From contig NZ_CP070502.1 of the NCBI RefSeq assembly GCF_018309085.1, positions 1,674,001 to 1,738,000 on the forward strand: DNA of 64,000 bases, written 5' to 3'. Made by a program: the position numbers and the translations under genes. Below are positions 24,330 through 32,961 of this stretch, piece after piece. The notes beneath the pieces are model-generated. The model had not been told where the DNA came from. It saw nothing but the letters and a program-made list of their open reading frames with translations, and did not search any database. The number at the start of each line of letters is the position of its first letter. Position 1 is the first letter of the stretch. Source of the stretch: Sporosarcina sp. Marseille-Q4063 (lineage in GTDB: Bacteria; Bacillota; Bacilli; Bacillales_A; Planococcaceae).

Positions 24330-26396
24330 ATGAAACCACCTATAGCAAAACGCATTCCCCATCCCCATGAATTGCATGGCGATGTGCGCGAGGACGACTT
24401 TTATTGGTTGAAGGACCGCGAAAACCCAGAAGTCATCCATTATCTTGAAGCAGAAAATCATTATTTCGATGAAATTATGCATCCACTTAAAGAACAAACC
24501 GAAGAACTTTATCAAAGCATGATTGACCGTGTTCCCGAAACTGAAGTAAATGTGCCGGTCCAACGCGGGCCATTCTTCTATTATTCTCGCCAAGACAAAG
24601 ACAAGCAGTATCCGGTTTATGCACGTAAGCGGGCAGCAAACCGCGAGCTTTTGGCAAAAACGACCGAGGAAATCGTGCTCAATTTGAATGAATTGGCTGA
24701 AGAAGACGAGTATTTAAGCGTAACGGCACAGCGTATATCCACCGACCATACCCGTCTTGCCTATTTGGAGAACCGGGACGGCACCGACCGATATACAATT
24801 TACGTCAAGGACATGGATACGGGCAAGCTTCTACCTGACCGGATTCCCGATGTCTTTTTGTATGGCAGCATGGAATGGAGCCGATGCGGCGACTATATTT
24901 TTTACATCAGAGTCGATGAGAATCAGCGTCCATGCCAGCTTTGGCGGCATCGCTTGGGTACTGGGAATGAGAGCGATGAGTTAGTCTTTGAAGAAAACGA
25001 CACGACGTTCACTTTATTCGTGACGAAATCACAAAGCGGGAAGTTTATTTTTGTGCATTCAAGTTCAAAAATGACGAGCGAAATCCGTCTGCTAGACGCA
25101 GATTCTCCGCTTTCTCCTTTGAAGCTAGTAGACGCGCGGCGTGAGGGGATCTTGTATGATGTCGAGCATTGGGGAGATGACCTGCTGATCCTGACAAACG
25201 AAGAGGCTTTGAATTTCCAGTTGTTCCGTTGCCCTATCAATGATCTCCAATCAAGGGAGAACGTCGTAGCGTATCGCGAGGAACGCTACCTTCAAAGCGT
25301 TTACCCATTTCAAGATAAGTTGCTCGTCGTTGGACGCGAGAATGGCCTGACACAGATTTGGTCATTAGAAAACGATGAATTGAAGCAAATTAGTTGGGAC
25401 GAACCGCTCTACACCGTGTCGATTTTATCCGATCAAAGCTACGAGACGACAGAAGTATTAATCAATTATGAATCACATCTCACTCCCAAAACAACATACG
25501 GGTTGGATCTTTTGACTGGAGAAAAATATTGTTTGCAGGTTGCGCCTGTCAGCGGCGAATTTGATCCTGCTCGTTTCATTCAAAAACAATTATGGGCGGT
25601 AGCCGAGGATGGCGTCAAAGTACCGATGACTATGGTCTATCTGAAAGGCGCACTTGAAAATGGGCCTGCTCCGTTGGTTTTAAACGGGTACGGATCATAT
25701 GGAGCCAACAGCGATCCCTACTTCAGCCCATATAGCCTGCCAATGTTGGAAAAGGGAATTGTATTTGTCACGGCACAAGTACGCGGTGGTTCCAAAATGG
25801 GACGAGGTTGGTATGAGGACGGAAAGATGCAATATAAGCGTAACACGTTCACCGACTTTATCACTGCTGCAAAATTTCTGATTGAGCAGGGCTACACAAC
25901 TAAGAGCCAAATGGCGGCGCGCGGCGGGAGTGCGGGCGGACTACTTATAGGTGCGGTTGCCAATATGGCCGGCGAACTGTTTGAAGTTGTTATTCCTGCA
26001 GTGCCATTTGTCGATGTCGTTTCAACGATGCTCGACACTACGATTCCACTTACCACCTTAGAGTGGGATGAATGGGGAGACCCACGAAAACGTGAAGATT
26101 ATTTTTATATCAAATCATATAGCCCATATGACAATGTAGAAGTGAAGGATTATCCGCATATGTATATTACAACTGGCATCAACGATCCGCGTGTCGGTTA
26201 TTGGGAGCCAGCCAAATGGGTTGCACGCTTAAGAGCGCTTAAAACCGATAGCAATACGCTCGTACTGAAAACGAATATGGGGGCCGGTCATTTCGGCAAG
26301 TCTGGCCGCTTCAACCACTTGAAAGAAGCCGCGGAACTTTATGCATTCACGCTTGATAAGCTCGGCGTCTTTACAAAAATTTCACAACCTCGTTAA
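24330..26396 (+). CDS. ptrB: oligopeptidase B-like S9 serine peptidase
   Basis: A 688-residue cytoplasmic enzyme. Residues 1-400 form the seven-bladed propeller that gates the active site (start KRIPHPHELHGDVREDDFYW). The C-terminal alpha/beta hydrolase has GGSAGG (Ser about 533), NDPRVGYWEPAKW (Asp about 618) and GAGHFG (His about 653), the prolyl-oligopeptidase triad. TAQVRGGSKMGRGWYEDGK is the family signature before the nucleophile. It cleaves short peptides, usually after Arg or Lys in oligopeptidase B. AAAGGAGG precedes the ATG. Single gene. Confidence 0.92.
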   Translation: MKPPIAKRIPHPHELHGDVREDDFYWLKDRENPEVIHYLEAENHYFDEIMHPLKEQTEELYQSMIDRVPETEVNVPVQRGPFFYYSRQDKDKQYPVYARKRAANRELLAKTTEEIVLNLNELAEEDEYLSVTAQRISTDHTRLAYLENRDGTDRYTIYVKDMDTGKLLPDRIPDVFLYGSMEWSRCGDYIFYIRVDENQRPCQLWRHRLGTGNESDELVFEENDTTFTLFVTKSQSGKFIFVHSSSKMTSEIRLLDADSPLSPLKLVDARREGILYDVEHWGDDLLILTNEEALNFQLFRCPINDLQSRENVVAYREERYLQSVYPFQDKLLVVGRENGLTQIWSLENDELKQISWDEPLYTVSILSDQSYETTEVLINYESHLTPKTTYGLDLLTGEKYCLQVAPVSGEFDPARFIQKQLWAVAEDGVKVPMTMVYLKGALENGPAPLVLNGYGSYGANSDPYFSPYSLPMLEKGIVFVTAQVRGGSKMGRGWYEDGKMQYKRNTFTDFITAAKFLIEQGYTTKSQMAARGGSAGGLLIGAVANMAGELFEVVIPAVPFVDVVSTMLDTTIPLTTLEWDEWGDPRKREDYFYIKSYSPYDNVEVKDYPHMYITTGINDPRVGYWEPAKWVARLRALKTDSNTLVLKTNMGAGHFGKSGRFNHLKEAAELYAFTLDKLGVFTKISQPR

Positions 26397-26444
26397 TTAA
26401 TTGTGGGGGTGGATTTTTCCTTCTTTAACTTTAATGACTAAAAC

Positions 26445-26473
26445 AGCATCGGTATTTATAGCCGATGCTTTTA
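26445..26473. terminator. bidirectional terminator
   Basis: AGCATCGG / CCGATGCT stem (26445-26469) between the convergent peptidase and lipoprotein genes. It overlaps the stop codon region of the latter. Confidence 0.8.
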
Positions 26474-26911
26474 TTTAACATCAATATCAAATACCAAAGT
26501 AGTTTCACCATTTCTCCATTTCCCTACTACTTCATATACATAATAGCCTTCTTCTGCGGGAACTGTTAATAGATTCCCGTCTAATAGAATTTCTTCAATT
26601 TCACCATTTTCACTCCATTGACGAAGGGTTATATTAGCCGATTGATCTTCGAGTGTAATTTCTATTTTACTATTCTTTGCAACCGCTAAAGTTTCGAATT
26701 CGTCTGCTGCTTCCATTGGCGAGAAAGGATCTAATTTATTAATTTCAACCTTATCATCCTTGTATGCATAGTATCCAAGTATCAAATTGTATTCTTCATT
26801 ATCAACAATTAACTTCCCATCTAAATACATCGAACTCGCTTTATTCTTTGCAATCTGATTACATCCTAAAAGAATTATGGGTGTTAGGAATAATAGAAAA
26901 AATCTTTTCAT
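26471..26911 (-). CDS. small lipoprotein of unknown function
   Basis: A 146-residue protein with a lipoprotein signal peptide MKRFFLLFLTPIILLGC (Cys17, lipobox LLGC). The mature part is acidic and beta-rich, with a final YYVYEVVGKWRNGETTLVFD strand pair common in small Bacillus surface lipoproteins. No family name can be given. GGAAGGGAG lies before the ATG. Confidence 0.72.
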   Translation of the reverse strand: MKRFFLLFLTPIILLGCNQIAKNKASSMYLDGKLIVDNEEYNLILGYYAYKDDKVEINKLDPFSPMEAADEFETLAVAKNSKIEITLEDQSANITLRQWSENGEIEEILLDGNLLTVPAEEGYYVYEVVGKWRNGETTLVFDIDVK

Positions 26912-26968
26912 ATTTAATACTCCCTTCCAAAACCTATTACGAAGTCTCCCTTGCTCTTGAACAGCAGA

Positions 26969-27787
26969 TTATTGGATAACTTTTATTTCATACATACGCA
27001 TTGATTGAAGATTACCTTTATATGCAAGTTTATTGGAATTAATGAGCGAACGAAGTCTATATTCAATCCATGTGTCAGATAATGAGTGAGTTGAATGACC
27101 CAACACTTCCCCAATAACTCTTGGTGCATTAATAAATTCTAATTCAGGCATTTCATTATGTAGACTTTCGGCACATTCCAAAATAAATGGATCATCTCTT
27201 GTTGCCAAATCATCAATCACTTCTCCGTGTTGCCAGGAACGAACAATGCTTTCACTGCTAAGCAATTTTTCCCCACTTTGTGCATATTCTCTTTTCACTT
27301 CCTTTGAAATTGGGCGAGTAGAATGCATATAAAAATGAGCAAGCTGCTCGGCATCACATTCAGCCGAATGACGAATATCAAATTGGACATCCTTGTGCTT
27401 CATATACTCATGCATTGCTGTGAATGTGTTGACAACACTCAGTTCGACTTCTTTGTCTTTCAACAAATAGTAGCTAATTCGAAGGCCAATTTGCTCTGCT
27501 GCATTTTCACAAGTCCAAATTATTACCTGCTCACCATCTTTTATTTCCAATAACTTTTGTAAGGACTCGCAATAAGCTGTTTGATCATCAAAATCTCCCC
27601 CATTCAAATCTGTGCGGAATGAAGATCTCAACCAATCAAAATGACGAGTGATGCCACTTTCCTTATGAATATTTGTGATAGGTCCAACAGAAAAATCGAT
27701 AGGGAATCCAATAACCTTATGACTTTTCTTACGAAAAGCATGTTTTAGGCCGCCTATTGCAGCATTTCCAAATATAAGATGATACAC
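26969..27787 (-). CDS. DUF1835/DUF3658 domain protein
   Basis: A 272-residue protein. Residues 1-125 (MYHLIFGNAAIGGLKHAF...VIGFPIDFSVGPI...EQVIIWTCENAAEQIG) match the DUF1835 type. The C-terminal 100 residues (LATRDDPFILECA...DTWIEYRLRSLINSNKLAYKG) match the winged-helix-like DUF3658. The function is unknown. It starts at GTG (27787) with AAGGAGG 8 bases upstream. A decayed C-terminal copy of the same family is found at 15002-15150. Confidence 0.82.
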   Translation of the reverse strand: MYHLIFGNAAIGGLKHAFRKKSHKVIGFPIDFSVGPITNIHKESGITRHFDWLRSSFRTDLNGGDFDDQTAYCESLQKLLEIKDGEQVIIWTCENAAEQIGLRISYYLLKDKEVELSVVNTFTAMHEYMKHKDVQFDIRHSAECDAEQLAHFYMHSTRPISKEVKREYAQSGEKLLSSESIVRSWQHGEVIDDLATRDDPFILECAESLHNEMPELEFINAPRVIGEVLGHSTHSLSDTWIEYRLRSLINSNKLAYKGNLQSMRMYEIKVIQ

Positions 27788-27821
27788 ACAAACCGCCTCC
27801 TTAGGCTATTGATTGGTAAAA

Positions 27822-28246
27822 TTAAGATAACACATTCTTTTGAATTCTTTCTAAACACCAACGATCAAGTAACAAATAGAATATAGAAACTATAATTCCT
27901 GGAATTGTTATATACAATGAAGAACTACTACTTAGAAATGCAACAAAGTCTTCTGGGTTAAATATAGCTATAAGAATATATGGTAGTATAAACCCACCGA
28001 TTATATGTAAAAAAGTCAGGGTATCTTTCTTTTTCTCTTTGCTTATCCTGTTTACAAGTATTTCAGACAACGTAGACCATATCGGCGCATAGAACAATAA
28101 AATGGGAACTGAAAATAATCCTACATAAAATGAAAATGTGGGTTCAATTCCAATTAGTAAGCCACTCAGTAAAAAAATGTAGATGATAGCACTAAGAACA
28201 ATAATCCTACTATAAACTTTCTTATAAGAACTTCTTTTATTGACAC
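27822..28246 (-). pseudogene. small integral membrane protein, probably frameshifted near the start
   Basis: The frame that encodes four membrane helices (KKVYSRIIVLSAIIYIFLLS ... DRWCLERIQKNVLS) is open from 27822 up to about 28255 but has no usable start codon at its natural beginning. A perfect ribosome binding site (AGGAGG) and GTG at 28246 lie in another frame, which ends after 26 codons. One additional A in the A4 run at 28235-28238 would join them (VSIKRSSYKKVYSR). So this is either a recent frameshift or a base-call error. No family is recognised. Confidence 0.55.
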
Positions 28247-28353
28247 TCTTAACGCCTCCTGATATTTGTCAATTGTTTTCAATGGCTACAAACTTCCAAA
28301 ATATTGTCATCACCCCTCATATGCTCACGAATGAATTCCCTTATTTCTATATC

Positions 28354-28653
28354 CTACTTTTTTTCACGATATACAATTAGGGTAATTCCATTTAATAAGA
28401 TGGTTACAATGAGAAGAACTGCCGCGGCGAATGCCACAGCACGTGTTGTGTCCATGAGAGCGGACCAATCCTCGATCTTTACCAAATGATAGTTATAGAA
28501 AATCTGGAAACATAGCGAAATAGCGCAAGCACTGAGACTCATAACAGAAAGTGTGGCCCAATTCCTATGATTATATTTCATAAGACTAACAACAGGAAGT
28601 ATCCAAGCAATTAGTCCAAGCACGAGGCTGCCGAGATTAAGCAAGCCAACCAT
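28354..28653 (-). CDS. small membrane protein
   Basis: A 99-residue protein with three hydrophobic helices (about 3-24, 38-55 and 70-92) and a polar loop NYHLVKIEDWSALMDTT between helices 2 and 3. The ATG at 28653 follows AAGGGGGGGG. I recall similar small proteins in Bacillus genomes but no characterised function. Confidence 0.65.
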   Translation of the reverse strand: MVGLLNLGSLVLGLIAWILPVVSLMKYNHRNWATLSVMSLSACAISLCFQIFYNYHLVKIEDWSALMDTTRAVAFAAAVLLIVTILLNGITLIVYREKK

Positions 28654-28761
28654 ATACACCCCCCCCCTTATTTATGTTCACGTCCTATTCAACACTATTC
28701 CTCATCATTTCCACCAAAAATCATTTGACCAGTTACGTCAAAAGAGGAACGGATACTGTCG

Positions 28762-29211
28762 CTAATTACTTAATTTCTTATTTATTTGTTGTATGTGGTG
28801 AATATCGTGTTTTACAAAGATTTTTATAAAACTTTCACCAGAGAATTTTCGTTTACCTTTTCCAATTGTAAATCTCACATCATCACCTATTTCGGAGATT
28901 CCGGTAATGAGTTCTTTTCTTGTATTCACAAAATCATTTATAATAGATGCCACTGATTGGTCTTTTAGATATGATATTGCTTCCTCATTATGACGATCGT
29001 GATTTGGGAATGGTGGCAAATTCCCTCCATCAACCATTTTAGGAACCATTTTTTCTAGATTGAACTTATCCCAATAATACAAATGACCAACTATCTCTCT
29101 AATTGACCATTTACCTAAATTAATGGGTTCAAGTAACAGATATGCTTGAACGTCATTTAATCTTAAAATTTGATCAACAGTTTGTTCGAACTGGTTTAAT
29201 GTATTATTCAT
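28762..29211 (-). CDS. DinB family protein
   Basis: A 149-residue four-helix-bundle protein. Metal-ligand histidines of the DinB/YfiT type are visible: IREIVGHLYYWDKFN (His about 40) and VKHDIHHIQQI near the C-terminus. Members in Bacillus serve as thiol (often bacillithiol) transferases, but this one cannot be assigned. GGGAGG lies 6 bases before the ATG at 29211, which is preferred over the longer frame. Confidence 0.82.
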   Translation of the reverse strand: MNNTLNQFEQTVDQILRLNDVQAYLLLEPINLGKWSIREIVGHLYYWDKFNLEKMVPKMVDGGNLPPFPNHDRHNEEAISYLKDQSVASIINDFVNTRKELITGISEIGDDVRFTIGKGKRKFSGESFIKIFVKHDIHHIQQINKKLSN

Positions 29212-29322
29212 GGTAATCCTCCCAATATAAATATAGTCTTCATAATCCAACACTTTACTAAACTAACCTGACTTTCACTTGAAGAAGAGGAGCACCCCTG
29301 TTCAAGTAATGTTCCCGGTAGT

Positions 29323-29527
29323 TTAAGAAAAACATAACAGTTCTGTTTGAAGTTCCGTCTCTATAACCTTCTTTTCAAAAGAAACTCTATATGCCTTAGC
29401 AGAAGGTCTTGAGCTAACTATTTTACTGATTTCCTGTTCCTTATAGTTTCAATATATATAAATCCAACAATGGATTATCTGGTTCCATTGAAAAACCGCC
29501 ACCACCAAGAGCCATTATTTGTCTCAT
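29323..29527 (-). pseudogene. pepE: peptidase E remnant with large internal deletion
   Basis: The N-terminal 26 or so codons (ATG at 29527: MRQIIMALGGGGFS-like, then PDNPLLDLYILK) are joined directly to the last 38 codons (YKEQEISKIVSSRPSAKAYR... up to the TAA at 29323-29325) of a peptidase E-like gene. Compared with the copy at 57624-58324, the middle, including the catalytic serine, is missing. Similarity between the two copies continues about 60 bases upstream of the start. The TA tract here has four units, against five in the longer copy. Confidence 0.8.
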
Positions 29528-29765
29528 CAAGATATTTCTTTCAGAAAATAACATTAAGTAATAAGTTCTACAAATAATAAATAATCCCTTGTTGATCCTG
29601 GTAAGTTTTACGCAATGCCTTCATCAAACAATGAAAACAAAAAGAAATCTTCTTCATCTGTCAAAGTCCAACCATCTCTGAGTCAATCGCAGTAACCTAA
29701 GATTTTGCTGTAGTTGACTGTCACCCACGCAAATTGTCTATACTGGCTTTCGAGGAGTGAAGAAC

Positions 29766-30974
29766 ATGTATAAATTGTTATCCCATAATGATTTGGATGG
29801 TGTTGGATGCGGTATTTTAGCGAAGATTGCTTTTGGTAAGCAGGTCAAAGTGCGCTACAATTCCATTTCAGGTCTTAATCGGGAAGTAGAATGGTTTTTG
29901 GAAAATGAAGATAGCGATACATTTTTGTTTATTACAGATTTATCGGTAAATGAGGAAAATGAGAAGAGACTTGATGCGTTTTATCAAGATGGCGGAAAGG
30001 TCCAACTGCTTGATCACCATAAAACTGCGCTGCATTTTAATGATTATGAGTGGGGCCATGTCGTGGTGGAGGATGACGAAGGAAAATTAACTTCAGCGAC
30101 TTCACTATTTTATGAATACCTTGTGAAACATCAACTGATGGAACCATCAGAGGCATTAGCCGAATTTGTCGAGCTCGTCAGGCAATATGATACATGGGAA
30201 TGGGAGAAAAATGACAATCATCATGCGCAACGACTCAACGCCCTATTTTTCTTAATGACCATTGAAGAATTTGAAGAAAAAATGATCAGTCGACTTCATG
30301 TAAACGAACATTTCCAATTCGATGAATTCGAAAAGAAAATATTGGATATGGAAGAGGATAAAATCGAACGCTATATTCGCAGGAAGAGACGAGAACTCGT
30401 TCAGACGAAAGCAGGCGATTATTTTGCGGGAATCGTGTATGCGGAATCTTACCATTCAGAGTTAGGCAATGAACTTGGCAAAGAATATCCGCATCTTGAT
30501 TACATTACGATACTAAATATTGGAGGAAAACGAGCCGGTTTTCGAACAATCCACGATCATGTTGACGTGTCTGAAGTGGCCGGCCAATTCGGTGGAGGCG
30601 GGCATGCAAAAGCATCTGGTTGCTCTTTAAACAATGAGGCTTTTCAAAAGTTTGTGATGGACACGTTCCACTTGGAGCCGCTAAGGGAAGATGCGCGACG
30701 AAATCGATATAATTTGAAGCATTCCTCGTTCGGTTCCCTGTATAAGAACCGAATGGAAGAGATCTTTTTTCTCTATCCCGTAAATGAGCAAGTCTGGGCG
30801 ATTGAACAGAATAACACAAATTTGGAACAAGCCTTTACAAGTTTTGAGGAAGGGGAAAGTTTCCTGAAAAGAAACTATGAAGCATGGCTTGTACGTGACG
30901 ATGCTTTCGTCAATTATTTAATGGATCAGGTAAGGAATGATAAGCAGGAAGTAAAAATGAACGAAATGAATTAG
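29766..30974 (+). CDS. nrnB: DHH family phosphoesterase (NrnB-like nanoRNase)
   Basis: A 402-residue protein with the DHH catalytic domain (SHNDLDG, D9/D11; LLDHHKTA, D83-H84-H85) and the DHHA1 domain with GGGGHAKASG (H280). Length and start MYKLLSHNDLDGVGCG match B. subtilis NrnB (YngD), which degrades 2-5-mer RNA. The ATG at 29766 has GAGGAG 8 bases upstream; the GTG at 29757 is too near it. Its 3' end overlaps the opposite-strand frame at 30910-31170 by 65 bases. Confidence 0.87.
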   Translation: MYKLLSHNDLDGVGCGILAKIAFGKQVKVRYNSISGLNREVEWFLENEDSDTFLFITDLSVNEENEKRLDAFYQDGGKVQLLDHHKTALHFNDYEWGHVVVEDDEGKLTSATSLFYEYLVKHQLMEPSEALAEFVELVRQYDTWEWEKNDNHHAQRLNALFFLMTIEEFEEKMISRLHVNEHFQFDEFEKKILDMEEDKIERYIRRKRRELVQTKAGDYFAGIVYAESYHSELGNELGKEYPHLDYITILNIGGKRAGFRTIHDHVDVSEVAGQFGGGGHAKASGCSLNNEAFQKFVMDTFHLEPLREDARRNRYNLKHSSFGSLYKNRMEEIFFLYPVNEQVWAIEQNNTNLEQAFTSFEEGESFLKRNYEAWLVRDDAFVNYLMDQVRNDKQEVKMNEMN

Positions 30975-31170
30975 ATATGGAATCTAAATGAATTCTACAG
31001 GCAATCCGATTTTCCTTTTCTTCTAATATAAAATAGTAGCACAAATCATAGCCATGGTCTGTCGATGAGTATGGGCATTGAAAAAGTCCATCTAATTGAA
31101 AGTTTTTGGAAGCGTACAGATTTTCCGGGACAAAGGTACCTAACCAAATTTCCCCTGTATGAAATTGCAT
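30910..31170 (-). CDS. small protein behind a MerR-type promoter
   Basis: An 86-residue frame with GAGGTG 6 bases before the ATG at 31170 and a textbook MerR-type promoter upstream. The first residues MQFHTGEI resemble the start of Bacillus mercury-type MerR proteins (MKFRIGEL), but the rest (WLGTFVPENLYASKNF ... YDLCYYFILEEKENRI) shows no helix-turn-helix or metal cysteines that I can see. It may be a MerR gene that lost its body by deletion, or an unrelated gene under MerR control. It overlaps the nrnB-like gene end by 65 bases. Confidence 0.5.
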   Translation of the reverse strand: MQFHTGEIWLGTFVPENLYASKNFQLDGLFQCPYSSTDHGYDLCYYFILEEKENRIACRIHLDSISNSFRSFLLPAYHSLPDPLNN

Positions 31171-31188
31171 CTGCTTCACCTCATAGAT

Positions 31189-31220
31189 AGTATAAACCCT
31201 GTACCTAAGTACAGGGTCAA
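31189..31220 (-). promoter_or_regulatory. MerR-family promoter/operator
   Basis: TTGACC (31215-31220) and TATACT (31189-31194) are 20 bases apart, the overlong spacing needed by MerR regulators. A perfect dyad ACCCTGTAC-4-GTACAGGGT (31196-31217) fills the spacer. The expected transcription start would fall at or next to the ribosome binding site, so the leader would be very short. Confidence 0.75.
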
Positions 31221-31333
31221 ATGATATCATTCCGCCTAATCTATTAAAACACTCTATACAAATTCAGGGTACTTAAATCAGGCACATGACAATTAAGAAA
31301 AGGAGCTATTATTCGCCCTTCTCCAGTTTTACA

Positions 31334-32347
31334 TTATAAAATTACTTTTTCAATTCCTTTAATCATTTCATAAGCACCGTCAGATTCATTTGAGCATACC
31401 ACAATGGTTAGTTGTGTTTCTGGATAATGGACTGCTCGAAAGTTTACACCTGGATCGTACCCCATTAAGATATACTTCACAACACTATTCTGATTCGTTT
31501 CCATATATCCGCCGTAGCCATAATAAATATCTTCCACAACCTCTGTACGGGGTGTCAGTAATGTTCGAGTCATTTCTTTTGTTAAAAGTTGATGAGTCGT
31601 TAATGCGTCCCAAAAAACTATCATATCATTTGCCGTCACGTAGGCCCCACCATCAGAGGCAGATTTTACTGGAAGGGAATAGATATTAGTTTTCCAACTA
31701 CCGTCGGGCTTTTCAATATAACCAAGCGCAACTCCTTCAGGTAATTCATCCATTTCAAAATATCCAGATTCAGTCATTCCAATCTTTTGAAAGATATATT
31801 TTTCAATATAGTCACCAAACTCAAGGTCACTCACTTGCTCCACAATCAGACCTAAAACAATATAGGCTGAATTATTATAGTGAAAAGAGCCACCTACGTC
31901 TGCTTTCATTTTCATATTTTGAAACAATGGCAGGAAATCCTTCAACTTACGGATATGATACATAGGCGTAGACACCCAAAGTTCTTCGTAATCACCCATC
32001 TCATCTTCATCGAAATAATCTGGTATGCCAGATGTATGGGTGAGGAGATGGTGAATTGTCACTTCTTCATCAAAATAAGGAAAGTTGATATCCAAACACT
32101 CTTTTACTTTCGTATTGAAAGTAATGTTTCCGTCCTCAACAAGTTGGCAAATCGCAACAGATGTGAATATTTTACATCCAGAAGCAATTGCATATCGAGT
32201 GTTTGTTTGGTTTTTAATTTTCTCAGAACGATTCGCAAAACCATAACTTCCTGTCAAAATGTTTTCTTTTGATTTTGCGTAAAACGTTCCAGAAAACCCT
32301 ATATCCACCTGGATTTTATCTATACTATTCATTAAATTTTTTCTCAT
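31334..32347 (-). CDS. serine hydrolase, class C beta-lactamase/DD-peptidase fold
   Basis: A 337-residue protein of the beta-lactamase-related family. The SxxK motif is ASGCKIFT, followed by LLTHTSGIPDYF, and the second catalytic element is YNN (HYNNSAYIVLG). No signal peptide is seen, so it is cytoplasmic, and more likely an esterase or peptidase than a true beta-lactamase. AGGAGG lies 7 bases before the ATG at 32347. Single gene. Confidence 0.83.
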   Translation of the reverse strand: MRKNLMNSIDKIQVDIGFSGTFYAKSKENILTGSYGFANRSEKIKNQTNTRYAIASGCKIFTSVAICQLVEDGNITFNTKVKECLDINFPYFDEEVTIHHLLTHTSGIPDYFDEDEMGDYEELWVSTPMYHIRKLKDFLPLFQNMKMKADVGGSFHYNNSAYIVLGLIVEQVSDLEFGDYIEKYIFQKIGMTESGYFEMDELPEGVALGYIEKPDGSWKTNIYSLPVKSASDGGAYVTANDMIVFWDALTTHQLLTKEMTRTLLTPRTEVVEDIYYGYGGYMETNQNSVVKYILMGYDPGVNFRAVHYPETQLTIVVCSNESDGAYEMIKGIEKVIL

Positions 32348-32508
32348 ATTAAATCCTCCTAAATGTTCTCTTTTCAAGTTTTTTTACACTGATTCAATAA
32401 GTATGAAAAAAGTACATTTAGTTAAGCTTTTCATATTTGATAATAAAACATACGCATCCCCTCCTTATTCTGTACAGAAAGTTTTAAAAGATAACTTAGA
32501 AAGATAAG

Positions 32509-32525
32509 AACACCTTTTTGGTGTT
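32509..32525. terminator. short hairpin
   Basis: AACACC / GGTGTT with a T5 loop, in the gap between the serine hydrolase and the truncated phosphatase. Weak terminator or debris. Nearby, at about 32440-32475 on the minus strand, an AAGGAGGGG ribosome binding site leads to an ATG with only six codons. Confidence 0.35.
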
Positions 32526-32597
32526 TAATTAAAGGTATGTTCAAAAGAGTACACGAATGAGTTTGTTACGAAAAATCGTTTGGAGGTTCTACATGAA

Positions 32598-32837
32598 CTA
32601 TACACAAAAATTCAGTTTAGATGGTGTTTCATTCCGATTAATAGTCGCTATTTCCGCTGTTTGGATAGCTCTTTCTTGCGGAGAGGAAAAAACATAATCA
32701 AACTTAATATCTTTAATTCTCTCTCTCAAATTCTTCGCTTGTTCAATGCCATATTCATTGAGAGGCAGCCCCAATCGTCCTTGCATTCTTCTTTCTTTAT
32801 TTAAATCTGTTTGTCCGTGTCTAATCACATATATCAT
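32598..32837 (-). pseudogene. histidine phosphatase, 3'-truncated
   Basis: Encodes only the first 70 or so residues of a phosphoglycerate-mutase-like protein: IYVIRHGQTDLN at the start and SSPQERAIQTAEIA, then an unrelated tail (NRNETPSKLNFCV) and a stop. Normal members are about 190 residues and have a second histidine near residue 140, which is missing. The start region has a normal-looking ribosome binding site. Most likely a non-functional remnant of a paralogue of the genes at 14377 and 34671. Confidence 0.75.
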
Positions 32838-32961
32838 TTCTCTTCCCCCATTTTACTTTATTCACTACCTTCCCTATTTATTGAATATAAAAATAGAGCC
32901 ATCTGATACAAGCACAGGTTTCTTTAAGTACATTATTTTACATTAAAAAATCCTTAACTTT

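Noticed and set aside
30505..30819. 104-residue frame opposite the nrnB-like gene
   Set aside because: Complete shadow of a conserved DHHA1 coding region.
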